Shown one piece after another: positions 12,263 to 25,097 of a stretch of DNA of 64,000 nt; the stretch's first letter is position 1; the number at the start of each line of letters is the position of its first letter. Source of the stretch: Prochilodus magdalenae (Eukaryota > Chordata > Actinopteri > Characiformes > Prochilodontidae). Position numbers and translations under genes: made by a program. The stretch spans positions 1-64,000 of the forward strand of contig JAMWET010004084.1 of assembly GCA_024036415.1 (NCBI GenBank), read 5' to 3'. Below the pieces are notes generated by a model, which was not told where the DNA came from, made no database searches, and was given only the letters and a program-made list of their open reading frames with translations.

Positions 12263-14910
12263 CGCATTTTTTTTTTTTTTGTGAATTTTACTTGTATGCA
12301 TATGAATGAATACAGCATAAGTTGACGATGGCCAAAACGGATGTAATATTTTAAAAATATATAGGGGTATATAATTATATAATATTATTATAAAAATTTC
12401 AGGAGAATGAAAAAAATGGCCAATATTTTTTGCAAGTTAATGCAAGGCATGTTTATTGCCCACGCTTGGTTCATTCATCATGCGAATTTCACGAAGACGC
12501 AAATGTAACCGGCAGCACGTCGTGTTTCAAATGACGTGAGGTCTAACGTACGTGGTGTTCTATGGCTAAGAATGATATGCTGGTTTTTGCTGGTGAACTA
12601 GTCATGCTGGTTTAATAGCAGTGGTGGAGTAGTAGCTTACACTTTTTGCTGGGGTTGGATTATAAATTGAATTTGAAAAGACTGACGTTCCAAGCACAAC
12701 AGCGTTTTCAGTGGCAGGGTGTTCCATACGAGCTTGGCTTGTAGCTTGTCGGTGAGCATTTGTTGAGAAACGGACCGCTAAATTGCTTAGAACCTAATAA
12801 AAGGCAGGGTGCACTTCAGAGATTCACTGATGAGCATACTTGTTAAACTCCAGTCCACGTTTGTAGCTTCACTGGTTGTACACCTGAGGAACGCAACCAC
12901 CACCAAAGATGGTCGTGGCTGTTTAAACTTCATTTAGAAAAGTTATATAAATTGAAATCCTGGGCCAAACCATCACTTTACTTCAGTATGACTGACTTTC
13001 TGGCATTTCACTGCGCCTGGTTCTGTTTGTACCTCTTTTGTGGGGGGGCCCCTGTGTACTGTTCAATAGTATGCAATGATGTTGATAACGAACGGAATGG
13101 AGTCTTAAACCTACCCTGAACGTGTTTCTAAGGCCGAGGTGAAGGATGACTTAATTGTTTGATTGTGGTATGTCACTATTAATTTGTGGAGGAATTATTA
13201 ACAATAGCCTGATTGTTCCAGACTGCAGAGCACTATTGTGGGGCACGCTGGTTTTCCGCTAACATTTCCTTTCTCCCAAATTCCAAAAAAACTGTCCCTG
13301 TCGAATTTGATTTGTTGCATTTCCATAAAAGCCCCCCCCATATGTGAGAGTGGACTCAGACGGAGAACGAGAGAGAGAGAGAGAAAGAAAGAAGGAAGGA
13401 AAGTGAGCGAGGAACATGCCGACTAAGCTGTTTTCCCCCAGCCCTCCCGCTGTGCAGGAGACACATGGCCGGTCCTTGCCACCTCATTCACGACGTTCTT
13501 GCAGGCCAGCATGCAAGCAATATGGTTTTTCCCAGAAAAGCTGCTATGGCCTGGCTCAGCATCTAGCAAGTAGGAAGGTGTAATCAAATCCCTCGAGTTT
13601 CCCTTTAGGATTCCCACTTGGGTGAGATCACGCTGTTATTAAGGCTCATTAATTCAAACGCTAACCTGGAAAATTTGGGTGGAAATGGGAATAAGCGGTT
13701 TTCACAGCATGAGCGCTTTCTCCTTAACGGCAGTTTCCAAGTTGTTCTGGAAAGAAAGTGCTTGCCTTGTTCAAACTGAGAAAGGGCTGCTGATGTGGCC
13801 ATATGCGTACGATCAAACCTTGGACGCAAGACTAATGAGAGCGCATGCATTTATACCTTAGTCCGTTTCTGGCACAGATAAGTAGTTTCCGCATATACAC
13901 GCTTATGGAATGATATAGTTATTTTGATGGGCTGTCTCTTTTTAGTAAACCAAATTCTCACAGATCGACTGGAATCCAATTTTTTTTACGCATACACATT
14001 GCTGACATTCCATGTATAGGTCTTATCTGATGATGTAACAATAGAACATAACGTAAATAATTATAGTTCTCATAATTTGTATAATGATAATCACATATTA
14101 ATTACCTCTGTGGGCCAGGATCCATGAACGAATCACCGGGAGGTTACATTGGATCACTGGGAGTGAGTACATTAACAGTCCATTCTGGAGCATAAAACAG
14201 GAAGAGTGGGCTCTAGTATGTTTTCTGCTGGTGATATATTGATATAAAGCATCCATAACCCATAACAGTAAGCTTTCCCGCGTAGCTACGGGTGATGTCC
14301 GATATTATAGTGGCTGTCAGTGTGGGGTTCCTCTGTCCTTAGACAAACTGAATATTCCTGCATAAACTAAAACTGTCATGTGCCACACTATTGGCCCTTG
14401 GTCCCCAGCTAGGGAGTTGGGCGGGCTGTCTAATTATACATGCAATATGCAAAAATGTAGGTGCTATATATAATGAGTGCCATGCAGTCATTACCTTACC
14501 AGTCGGAAAACTGGAAGACCCTGTTTATTTGGTTTGAAAAGGGATTTTCTGTGGCATCTACACAATAATTATGTACCATTATGGGGCTGCACCTGCTATC
14601 TCCTGGGACACTCTGGACAATCTAATGTATATAGTGTACATCTTAACATCCTGGACACTCCATCTCCACTTAAATACCAATATATGAACATGTTTATCAT
14701 GTTAATTCAGTCATTTATCTGCTAATAAACTGCGCCCCGTTGCACAATCATGCACATTTATTTAAATATTTTAAAATATATAATAGATAATATAGTATAT
14801 TCTTGTTCGACAGTATAACAGTTATAGTTGTATTCTGTGTATAATATTCTTGCTCGCCTTGCGAAGTGAGATATATTTATATATTATCTTTACCATATTT
14901 CATTCTAACT
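12263..14910. other. Left-arm sequence including a damaged candidate conserved block
   Basis: Noisy partner of about 18910-21390. The sub-region 13400-14130 is the copy of the candidate conserved block at 19650-20330. No gene frame is shared with the right arm. Confidence 0.5.
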
Positions 14911-15215
14911 ATCTATCTATCTATCTATCTAATCTACTCTATCTAAATTCTATCTAATCTATCTATCTATCTGTCTGTCTGTCTGTATGTCCTGTCTGTC
15001 TGTCCTGTCTAACTATCCTATCTATCTATCTAATCTGTCTATTCTGTCTGTCATGTCTATCTATCTATCTTATCTAGCGTATCTATCTATCTATCTAGCT
15101 ATCTATCTATTATCTATCTATCCATCCATCCATTCATCCAATTCATCCATTCATCCATTATCCATCCACCATCCATCATACATCTACGTCTATCTATCTA
15201 ATCTATCTAATAATA
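14911..15215. repeat. (TCTA)n tetranucleotide array, left-arm copy
   Basis: About 305 bases of atct, gtct and atcc units, repeatedly broken by one-base gains or losses (for example aatctactctatctaaattc). The right arm counterpart is cleaner and about 70 bases longer. Confidence 0.9.
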
Positions 15216-15239
15216 AATCACAATACAATGCATCCTAGT

Positions 15240-16490
15240 CATGCGATTTGTCTTATAGATCGGAAGCAGAAGAGTGTAGAATTTCCCCATGGAATTTTTT
15301 GATAATTCATCATTTTATAATTCGTTGGCCATGATGTGTCTGCTGGCTATGTTAATGAGATCAGGAAGGTGATTTAGCCAGCTCCCATGCTAGGACAGTT
15401 ATTAGCGTGGTAATATCGATCTGGGTAGATGGTGTCTTTTACTGTTTTGTACCGTCGTAAGTCAAATGTACCACACCGAAACATATTATAAATAAGAAAT
15501 CTTTTGATTTCATTTACATGACTGGTAGTTGGCTGGCTCCCTGGTTATGTTTGTGCTTGGTGCACTCCCAAGCCCCATTAGCGAGTGGACTTCCTTGCAT
15601 CGGAGCCATATCCTGCAAAGTTGTGTGGATTAACCATGTAGGAACGAACTTGACGTTTCGAAATCAACGAGTAGCTGAAATGGACATTTGATTCACTGGA
15701 CATTCTCGAAAAAACAACTCATTGTGCTTAAACTGAATCACAGCTGCCCGCCACTAAGGCTGAGTCAGAGGTCAGCCCGGGGCGCCTGGGAGATGGATGG
15801 TGGGATGGGGCAGGCCGAGCAAGAGAGTGTCATTTGATACACACCGAGACGTGGCTGCCGCACAGGGGCAGGAAAAGGGAGGCCTGGGTGGAACGGAACA
15901 AAACACATACATTGGGGAGAAAATAACAAGGAAAAAAGTAGCGGTCTTTCCGTGTGTGAGGATTTAAAGTGTGCTTCGCTGAGTGCACATCCCTCATGTT
16001 TCCCCTCCCGGGGGGGGAAGAAGAAAAAAAAAGGGATGCAGTCCCCCCCTCAACCGCCCCTCTTGCTCCCTTCCCAGTGTCCCCATGACACAGCACTGCA
16101 ATGCGCTCGCAGCCTCAGCTGGACTAGGACTATATTTTAGCTTCCCATGGGTCCCACTGACCTGCAGTCTGGCTGACCAGGGAACTGCTCTCTTCAGGTC
16201 CTACCCTCAACCAGGCTCATACATGCAACTCGAATGGGCCACCTGCACCAGGGCCACTCATACAACAGACATGGAAAAAAACCATGTACACACAACAAGC
16301 AACAGGCACAAATAGACACACACTTGTTTTTTATACACTCTCAGGGACCCATATCTATAGCTGTATCTTTATATATCTATGTCCAACTAACACAAACGTT
16401 TTATATATATTGCAACAGTAATGTGCAAAGACTAATCATCTGAGAGGAAAGAATGTATTCACACTTATAATAAAATTTATATTTATGGTA
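15240..16490. other. Left-arm inner sequence without a gene
   Basis: Noisy copy of about 17060-18500. Contains an inserted-looking stretch at 16008-16050 (a G8 run, then an A-rich run, then a C run) not seen in the right arm. Confidence 0.55.
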
Positions 16491-16904
16491 AATTATATGA
16501 TATCAATATAATATATATATATATATTTATATATATATATCTATATATAGATATAATTTATTTTTAATTATAATAATAGATATGGGTAGATATATATACT
16601 ATATATTATATATATAGTATATATTATATATATATAGAGATTATATTATAATATATATATAATATAATATATTTTTAATAAATATATTAATTTTTATGGT
16701 ATACTTTATAGTATTTTTTAATAGAACCTGTTTGATATTTTATAGCAAATCTGACATTATTATTTTTGTAGTATTTATAGCTAAAAAAATAATAAATGTC
16801 AAATTTGCTATAAAATATAAACAGGTCTATTAAAAATACTATAAAGTATACCATAAAAATTATATTTTATTAAAAAACCCTTAATATATATGTATATATC
16901 CGTG

Positions 16905-16937
<33 letters not shown>

Positions 16938-16982
16938 TATATGACCATACTTATTATTATAATTAAATTAAAATAAACTATT

Positions 16983-17034
<52 letters not shown>

Positions 17035-17060
17035 ATTTACATAAAATAAAATATATAATT
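16490..17060. repeat. AT-rich core at the palindrome turning point
   Basis: Long TA-alternating runs flank the symmetry axis on both sides (16510-16670 and 16905-17035). The axis lies at about 16776, where a segment with caaat and gacatt pairs directly with aatgtc and atttg, leaving a loop of about 10 bases or less. Such sequence can extrude cruciforms and is also where polymerases and sequencers fold back. No gene is visible. Confidence 0.85.
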
Positions 17061-17069
17061 TTATACATC

Positions 17070-18520
17070 TCAGTGATTAGTCTTTGCACATTACTGTATG
17101 CAATATATATAAAACGTATTGTTAGTGGACATAGATATAGAAGATACATGCTATAGATATGGGTCCTGAGAGTGTATAAAAACAAGTGTGTGTCTATTTG
17201 TGCCTGTGCTGTTGTGTGTACATGTCATGTCTGTGTATGAGTGCCCTGTGCAGGTGGCCCATTCGAGTTGGCATGTATGAGCCTGGTTGAGGGAGGACTG
17301 AAGAGAGCAGTCCTGGTCAGCCAGACTGCAGTGTGACCCAGGGGAGCTAAATATAGTCCTAGTCCAGCTGAGGCTGCGAGCGCAGTGCTGGTGTCATGGG
17401 GACCCTGGGAAGGGAGCAAGAGGGGCGGTGAGGGGGGGAACATGGGGGATGTGCACAGGAAGCACACTTTAATCCTCACCCACAGGAAAGACCGCTAACT
17501 TTTTTCCTTGTTATTTTCTCACCATGTCTGTGTTTTGTTCCGTTCCCCCCAGCCTCCCTTTTCCTGCCCCTGTGCGGCAGCCACGTCTCGGGTTATCAAA
17601 TGACCCTCTTTGCTCGCCTGCCCCATCCCACCATCCATCTCCAGCAGCCCCTGGCTGACCTCTGACTCAGCCTTAGTGGAGGGAAGCTTGATTCAGTTTA
17701 GCACAATGAGTTTTTCGAAATGTCAGTGAATCAAATGTCCATTTCAGCTACTCGTTGATTCGAACGTCAAGTTCGTTCTCATGGTACTCCACACACTTTG
17801 AGATATGGCTCCGATGCAAGGAAGTCCACTCGCTAATGGGCTTGGAGTGCACCAAGCACAAACATACCAGGGAGCCAAGCCAACTACAGTCTGTAAATGA
17901 AATCAAAAGATTTCTATGGATATAGTTTCGGTGTGGTACATTTGACTTACGAGGTGAAACAGTAAAAGACTTTGATTTCTGCTGCCCAGTGTACCAGACG
18001 CATGTGGCTTTGCCAGTTGGAATTCCCCTTATTTAGCCATGTTAGCTCATTTGTACTGGCACAAAGCACTAGTACACGACCAATAGGTGCTACAGAAGGT
18101 GAACTGGAGCATATTTATGACATGTCGGATGCTATCATTAGAAGCATCAGTTCCATTTGTTTGCCTAGGATGCCAGTACTAATGCTAGCGCTATTAGCAC
18201 ATAGGGCTATTGCTAGCAGCTACAGAGCATGTGGTTTTTGCTCAGTTTTTAGGCTTGTCTCATAAGAAAATGCACATTTTTCCAACATTAGTAATTATTA
18301 ACAAAGGTGTGTGAACTAGTAAACACCATCTACCAGTCGGATATTACCACGCTAATAACTGTCCTAGCTGGGGAGCTGGCTAAATCAGCCTCCTGATCTC
18401 ATTCATAGCGGCAGACACATCATGGCACAGAATTATAAAAATGAATTATCCAAAAATTCCATGGGGAAATTATACACTCTTCTGCTTCCGGATTATAGAC
18501 AATGACTAGGATGCATTAGT
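17070..18520. other. Right-arm inner sequence without a recognised gene
   Basis: 17240-17700 is GC-richer and repeat-free, with gcctcagccttagtggaggg and similar text. It may be a conserved non-coding or untranslated part. The open frame at 17225-17479 (minus) has no family resemblance, and its left-arm partner is frameshifted. Confidence 0.45.
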
Positions 18521-18530
18521 ATTGTTATTA

Positions 18531-18907
<377 letters not shown>

Positions 18908-19649
18908 ATGAATATGTAAATATAAATATATAAATATATCTCAATTCGCAAGGAGGCAAGAAATATATACAAGAATACAAATATAACTGTAGACTGTAGA
19001 AAAGAATATTATATATTATATATAAAATATTAAATAAATGTGCATGACTGTGCAAGGGGCGCAGTTATTAGCAGATAAATGACTGAATTAACATGATAAA
19101 ATGTGCATATATTGGTATTTAAGTGGAGTGGAGTGTCCAGGAGTTAAGATGTACACTATATACAGTAGATTGTCCAGAGTGTCCAGGAGATAGCGTGCAG
19201 CCCATAATGGTACATAATCATTGTGTAGATGCCACAGAAAATCCCTTTCAAACCAAATAACAGGGTCTTCCAGTGTTCCGACTGTAAGGTAAGAATGCAT
19301 GGCACTCATTATTATAGCACCTACATTTTGCATATTGAATGTATAATTAGACAGCCAGCCCAACTCCTAGCTGGGACCAGGGCCATAGTGTGCACATGAC
19401 AGTTTAGTTATGCAGAATATTCAGTTTGCTAAGGACAGAGGACCGCAACTGCAGCACTATCATATCAGACATCACCCGTAGCTACGCAGGAAAGCTGACT
19501 GTTATGGTTATGGATGCTTTATATCAATATATCACAAGCAGAAAACATACGAGAGCCACTCTTCCTTTTTTATGCTCCAGAAATGGACTGTTAATGTGCG
19601 CACTCCCAGTGATCCAATGTACACTCCGTGATTCTGTTCTGGATCCTGG

Positions 19650-20330
19650 CCCACAGAGGTAATTCATATGTCATTATCATTATCAAATTATGAGAACTAT
19701 AATTATTACGTTATGTTCTATGTTACATCATCAGATAAGCCTATGAATGGAATGTCAGCAATGTGTATGCGCTAAAAAAAATTTGATTCAGTCGATCTTG
19801 AGAATTTGGTTTACTAAAAAGAGACAGCCCATCAAAAGAACTATATCATTCATAAGCTGTATATATGCCGGAAATACTTATTTGGCCAGAAACGGACTAA
19901 GGTATAATGCATGCGCTCTCATTAGTCTTGCGTCCTAAGGTTGATCGACGCATATGGCCACTCAGCAGCCCTTTCTCAGGTTGAACAAGGCAAGCACTTC
20001 TTTTCCAAGAACTTGGAACTGCCGTAAGGAGAAAGCGCTCATGCTGTGAAAACCGCTTATTCCATTTCACCAAATTTTCCAGGTTAGCGTTTGAATTAAT
20101 AGCCTAATAACAGCGTTGATCTCAACCCCAAGTGGAATCTAAAGGGAAGCTCGAGGGGATTTGATTACACTTCCTACTGCTAGATGCTGAGCCAGGCATA
20201 GCAGCTTTCTGGAAACCATATTGCTGCATGCTGGCCTGCAGAACGTGTGAATGAGGTGGCAGACCGGCCATGTGTCTCCCTGCACAGCGGGGAGGGATGG
20301 GGGAACAGCTTTAGTCGGCAGTTCTCACTC
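19650..20330. promoter_or_regulatory. Candidate conserved non-coding element
   Basis: About 680 bases with no known repeat. The base use is unlike the repeats around it and the segment is dense in TAAT/ATTA and GATAA-type cores, for example gtttgaattaatagcctaat, gtaattcatatgtcatta and tttgattacacttcc. Open frames here are short and not shared between arms. Vertebrate enhancers around developmental genes often look like this, but conservation cannot be judged from one sequence. Confidence 0.4.
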
Positions 20331-21389
20331 ACTTTCCTTCCTCTTTGTTTCTCTCTCTCTCTCTCGGTCTCCGTCTGAGTCCACTCTCACAGACGGGCTT
20401 TTATGGAAATGCAACAAATCAAATTCGACAGACAGTTTTGAATTTTGGGAGAAAGGAATGTTATCGGGAAACCAGGGCCACACAATAGTGCTCTGCAGTC
20501 TGGAACAATCAGCTATTGTTAATAATATCCTCCACAAATCAATAGTGACATACACAATCAAACAATAAGTCATCCTTCACCTCGGCCTTAGCACACGTCA
20601 GGGTGGTTTAAGACTCCATTCCGTTCGTTATCAACATCATTGCATCTATTGAACAGTACACAGGCCAGAGGTACAAACAGAACCAGGCAGGGAAATGCCA
20701 GAAAGTCAGTCATTCTGAAGTAAAGTGATGGTTTGGCCAGGATTCTAATTTATATAACTTTTCTAAATGAAGTTAAACAGCCACGACATCTTTGGTGGTG
20801 GTTGCTTCCTCAGGTGTACACAGTGAGCTACAAAGTGAATGGAGTTAACAAGTAAGCTCATCAGTGAACCTCTGAAGTGCACCCTGCCTTTATTAGGTCT
20901 AAGCAATTTAGCGCCGTTTTCAACAAATGCTACAGACAAGCTACAAGCAAGCTCGTTGAAACACCCTGCCCACTGAAAACGCTGTTGCTTGGAAGTCAGC
21001 TTTTCAAATTCAGTTATAATCCAACCCCAGCAAAAAGTGTAAGCTACTACTCCACCCACTGCTATTAAACCAGCATGACTAGTCACCAGCAAAACCAGCA
21101 TATCATTCTTAGCCATAGAACACCACGTACGTTTATCTACGTCATTTGAACACGAGGCTGCCGGTTACATTTGTGTGAAATTCTCATGATGAATGAACCA
21201 AGCTTGGAATAAAACATGTTTGCATTAACTTGCATAAATATATTGGACATTTTTTTCATTCTCCTGAAATTTTTATATAATATATATAATTATATATTAT
21301 ATAATTTTAAAATATTACATCCGTTTGGGCCATGTCATTATGCTGTATTCAAATAATGCATAAAAGTAAAAATTCACAAAAATGATTTA
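20331..21389. other. Right-arm sequence without a recognised gene
   Basis: Contains a short (CT)n run at about 20349-20366. Frames at 20325-20573 and 20763-21116 are not conserved in the left arm and resemble no family I know. An AT-rich patch lies at 21270-21315. Confidence 0.5.
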
Positions 21390-21660
21390 AGACTTTAATC
21401 CCTTGTTGATCCCACAGTGGGGAAATTTAGTCTCTGCACTTAACCCATCCATGAAGTGAAACACCCACAAACACACTCACTAAGGGGCAGTGAGCACACT
21501 TACCCAGAGCAGTGGGCAGCCCTATCCACAGCGCCCGGGGAGCAGTTGGGGGTTAGGTGCCTTGCTTAAGGGCACCTTAGTCATTACTCTCAGTTCAGGG
21601 AATCAAACCGGTGACCCTTAGGTCACAAGACTGGTTCCCTAACCCCCAGCCCATGTCTGC
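21390..21660 (-). mobile_element. Second SINE-like family with tRNA-like head
   Basis: Read on the minus strand it starts gggttagggaaccagtcttg and has tcaccggtttgattccctg, close to a pol III B box. It continues with gcaaggcacctaacccccaa and ctgcccactgctctgggtaa, and ends near gatcaacaagggattaaagt. From memory this text is common in fish non-coding DNA. The family name is not certain. Confidence 0.6.
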
Positions 21661-22121
21661 CCAGAGATACATCTCCACACCAGACCAGCACATCACCACC
21701 TTAAACCAGCACAGACCGGCTTAACCCAGGATGGAACACATGCTGTTCTGTGCTGTGTGTTTCAGCAGGGACAGTGACTTAAATACCACATCGCCAAACA
21801 TGAGAAGCTCCTCCCTTTCCATTTCCCATTGCCTTGTGGGACCCTTAGTGTCCATCATTACCACACTCAAAAATCTACCGGTTCTAAATGTGCATTGTGG
21901 ATTTTTGAGCATGCTCCACTTTGACATTCATAGCTCTACTACATACTGCATATTCAAAAACTAGTTAGGATCAGTATTAAGTGTGCAACTGGGACGCACT
22001 CAGTCTGCAGTCATTTAAACCAGAAACATCCTTCGCACTAAGACACAAACCCAGACGCCTCCAATTATGCAGACACAGGTTTGTGCATAGCTGTGTTCAA
22101 TAATTCGTCTGCCATAGCCAT

Positions 22122-22338
22122 GTTGGTGTAGCATGTTGGTGTAGCGGATAACACCAATACCTGCCAAGTAGCCTCCACCACACGTGGGAGACTGGGGTTC
22201 AAAGTGACTAGGCTGTGCTACACCAATAAGAGTCCTTGGGCAAGACTCCTAACACTACATTGGCCCACCTGTAATATGATTAACTCTGTAAGTTGCTCTG
22301 GATAAGAGCGTCAGCTAAATACCATAAATGTAAATGAG
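22122..22338 (+). mobile_element. tRNA-derived SINE, truncated B box
   Basis: The head reads ggtgtagcatgttggtgtag, a short duplication of the start, and continues gcggataacaccaatacctg. The expected B-box text after gagactggggttc is shortened to aaagtgac. The tail reads gttgctctggataagagcgtcagctaaat. It lies about 160 bases from an oppositely oriented SINE at 22499-22709, making an inverted pair. Confidence 0.75.
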
Positions 22339-22498
22339 TCCCATCCAAAACTGACTGGTTTACATAAACATATATGACACATTAGTGCTTCTTTATTCCA
22401 ACTCTACACTTCGCATTCAGCTGTTGTGGCCGTCGGAATAGCAGTAAGCCATGCTCTAATTCGTCTTCACCCCTTTAAGTGCCGTACTTTTTTTAACC

Positions 22499-22709
22499 AC
22501 TACATCTACGGCATTTAGCTGACGCTCTTATCCAGAGTGACTTACAAGGTTAACCATATCACATGTAGGCCAATGTAGTGTTAGGAGTCTTGCCCAAGGA
22601 CTCTTATTGGTGTAGCACAGCATAGTCACTTTGAACCCCAGTCTCCCACGTGTGGTGGAGACTACTTGGCAGGTATTTGTGTTATCCACTGAGCTACACC
22701 AACCAGACT
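22499..22709 (-). mobile_element. tRNA-derived SINE, minus strand
   Basis: Tail first on the plus strand (ctacggcatttagctgacgctcttatccagag), head last (gttatccactgagctacacc). It has the same shortened B box as 22122-22338, suggesting both belong to one subfamily. Confidence 0.8.
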
Positions 22710-22748
22710 TAACATGGCTATGGCAGCTGAGAAAGCATGCTGGTGCTA

Positions 22749-22843
22749 GCAGATCACAGAACAGGAATCGAACCCCAGTCTCCCACATGGGACGGTAGCT
22801 TCCTGGTGAGTAGCGGTGTTATCCGTTGTGCCACACCAACCAC
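22749..22843 (-). mobile_element. SINE 5' head fragment
   Basis: On the minus strand this reads ggttggtgtggcacaacgga, then caccgctactcaccagg, and a good B box, ggttcgattcc. It lacks the SINE body and tail, which are replaced by about 40 bases of other sequence and then the complete SINE at 22499-22709. The left arm lacks this arrangement. Confidence 0.65.
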
Positions 22844-23095
22844 TACAACATCGTAAGACTGCATGCATGTTCGCATACTTGCCTTAAATATGTTTCTGGT
22901 CTTAGGCATGCAGCTTACACAATACCACCCGTTGGGATATTAGCTGCTAGTTTATTAACCTCATAGTTTCAACATAAAGTATAGAAGTTGATTTTAAGCT
23001 TCCAAGCTGACTGACTGACTGACTGACTGCATTTGGGACCAGAAGAAAAGGATGTTTTTAACTTTCACCTCAACACGGTGAGTCAACAGAGGCAC
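22841..23095 (-). repeat. Dispersed repeat A, right-arm copy of 10592-10845
   Basis: It contains gactgcatgcatgttcgcat, a (gact)n run at about 23007-23030 and caacacggtgagtcaacaga. It is about 2 kb from its sister at 24851-25097 in the same orientation, so the unit is present twice per arm. Confidence 0.75.
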
Positions 23096-23099
23096 AAAG

Positions 23100-24850
23100 T
23101 GGAATAAAAGAAGATGCTGGTGTGGCAGTGCAGTTGCAGTCCATATACCTCTCTGTATGTAGATGACTTCATTAGATTTGATAACTGCATCAAGCTGCTG
23201 GAAAGCCTTACTGTGACCCATACTGAGCGCTTATCCTCAGCTCCCTACAATGGATGCATTCCTAATACTGTGAGACAGAGGAAAGGCGAGCGATAAATAC
23301 CTAGAGATAGGGAGGAAGAGAAGAATGTGCGGTGGTGCATTTGGTGTCTTTGCACGACCTTATCTAGACGTTTCTGTGCAATGTGTATTAGCGGGACTAT
23401 CCACATTGCAGAGAGCCATTCATGTCAGTTGGGTGCGCATGTTCACGTTAGAGAAGTCACAGCAATGCTCCCTGCCTTTGACTGATGTGTGATTGGATTT
23501 CTTAGACATGACTCAAGGTCGGCGAGTGGCTCTCTGCCACAGCTTGCTGAGTTCTGCATGCAGAGCAGAGCCGATGTTTTCCTGGAACTAGTGTTCTGTG
23601 GAAGACAACTCGACAAAATAAGTCTCACCAAGACTTATTATTAAGCCACAAAGCTCTGAAATCACTATTCAGGTATTTGTTGCACTGCATCACGCAAAGT
23701 CGAAGTGACAACATCCAGGCCAGGACTTTTAAGAAGCTTTTACGAAGTCTGAGTCGCAATTCAGTGACTAGGACTTTAAACAAAACACACATGCCTTAAA
23801 TAGGAATGTATTTAAGGGTTACGATGTGAACAGGGTCATTCAGAGTGGTTTGGCGTGAAACGCTCCAATCTTGCAGAGTCAGAACCGTTCACAGACGTCT
23901 GAAGAGATTAGGGCCTTCTAAAAGCCCCCTCACAGGAAGCTGCTCAGTGGACTGGTTCTGAATACACTGCCTGATGTCTGGCACAGTGTTTTATGATAGG
24001 TATGTGATACTGTTCTGGCTTAAAATACATATTTTAATACATTATTTTAATGCATCCATGACAGAAGATTGCCAAGCTACTTCACCATCATCAACAAACA
24101 TCCAAAAACACACATATTCCGTAGGTTCATTGGTGGTTTTGAATAGTAAAAAAAATGGCTATATATTGTGCTGTAGTCACTGCAGCCCCTGGGTCCCATC
24201 ATCACCACTGCATAGAGTCTGTAAGGTTCTCTACAGTATGCCATTTCAAACCAACCAATCTTCCGAAATTTGGAAAAATGGTGGAATTCCTTTTTGATGT
24301 AAGCACATGACTAATTGCGTATTGTTAGGGATGTGATTAAGAAGACCATGGGGATTTAGCTTGGGAGACTTTAGAGGATGATGTAGAATTAAATACTAAT
24401 CAAAATGTCTCTGTTCTCAATTTGCCTCATTTACCAACCCTTTTTAACATTTACCAGACTTTTCTTATTTGGGATTTGGGTTCTTAGGAAATGCACACTC
24501 AAGAGCACATAGGTTCAAACTGCTCTGCAGTTCAAAAGCACGTCATGAATCTAACATAGACTATTTATAAGGACCTTCTCATGGACAAATTTAAGCAAGA
24601 ACTTAGGGAGATGTTAGTGAATGAGGCCCAATGCTACCTTAACAAACCAATATGTGAGCACATCATCTACTGAAGACACAATTGGAGCTTTAGTAGTAGC
24701 CCAGTGTCATTACGTTCTACAGCTTCACTGGTTCTACAGTTTTTACTTGTGAAGCAGGGACAAAACCTAACTAAGAGTGACCTACAGATTTCTATGACTA
24801 CTGAACCACGTCCACCTGTCCTCCTTTAAGTGCCGAGTACTGTTTTTTAG
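23100..24850. other. Right-arm sequence without a recognised gene
   Basis: Repeat-poor, moderate GC. The frame at 23974-24297 (plus) is interrupted in the left arm. I see no splice-flanked exon or RNA gene. Confidence 0.5.
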
Positions 24851-25097
24851 CCACTGCAATATTGTAAGACTGCATGCATGTTCGCATACTTGCCTTGAGT
24901 ATGTTTCTGGCCTTAGGCATGCAGCTTATGCAATACCAACCGCTGGGGTATTAGCTGCTAGTTTATTAACCTCACAGTTTTACCTTTAAAGTATAGAAGC
25001 CGATATTAAGCTTCCAAGCTGACTAACTGGCTGCATTTGGGACCAGAAGAACAGGATGTTTTTTAACTTTCACCTCAACACGGTGAGTCAACAGAGG
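24851..25097 (-). repeat. Dispersed repeat A, right-arm copy of 8440-8695
   Basis: It contains ccactgcaatattgtaagac, gactgcatgcatgttcgcat and caacacggtgagtcaacaga. It lacks the (gact)n expansion of its sister copy. No coding capacity is visible and the family is unknown to me. Confidence 0.75.

Larger units (their letters stand above)
1..16776 (+). repeat. Left arm of a giant inverted repeat
   Basis: The whole segment matches the reverse complement of 16777-32849. Checked anchor pairs are 1 with 32849, 243 with 32620, 3028 with 30046, 6797 with about 26617, 9640 with about 23975, 13440 with about 20300, 16421 with 17091, and 16746 with 16807. The pair sum drifts from about 32850 to 33553, so this arm is about 700 bases longer, roughly 4 percent. 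Most differences are extra single bases in this arm. Recognisable repeats are consistently more damaged here than in the right arm. The arm has no visible outer end and runs past the window start. I infer a low-quality duplicate of the right arm rather than independent sequence. Confidence 0.93.
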
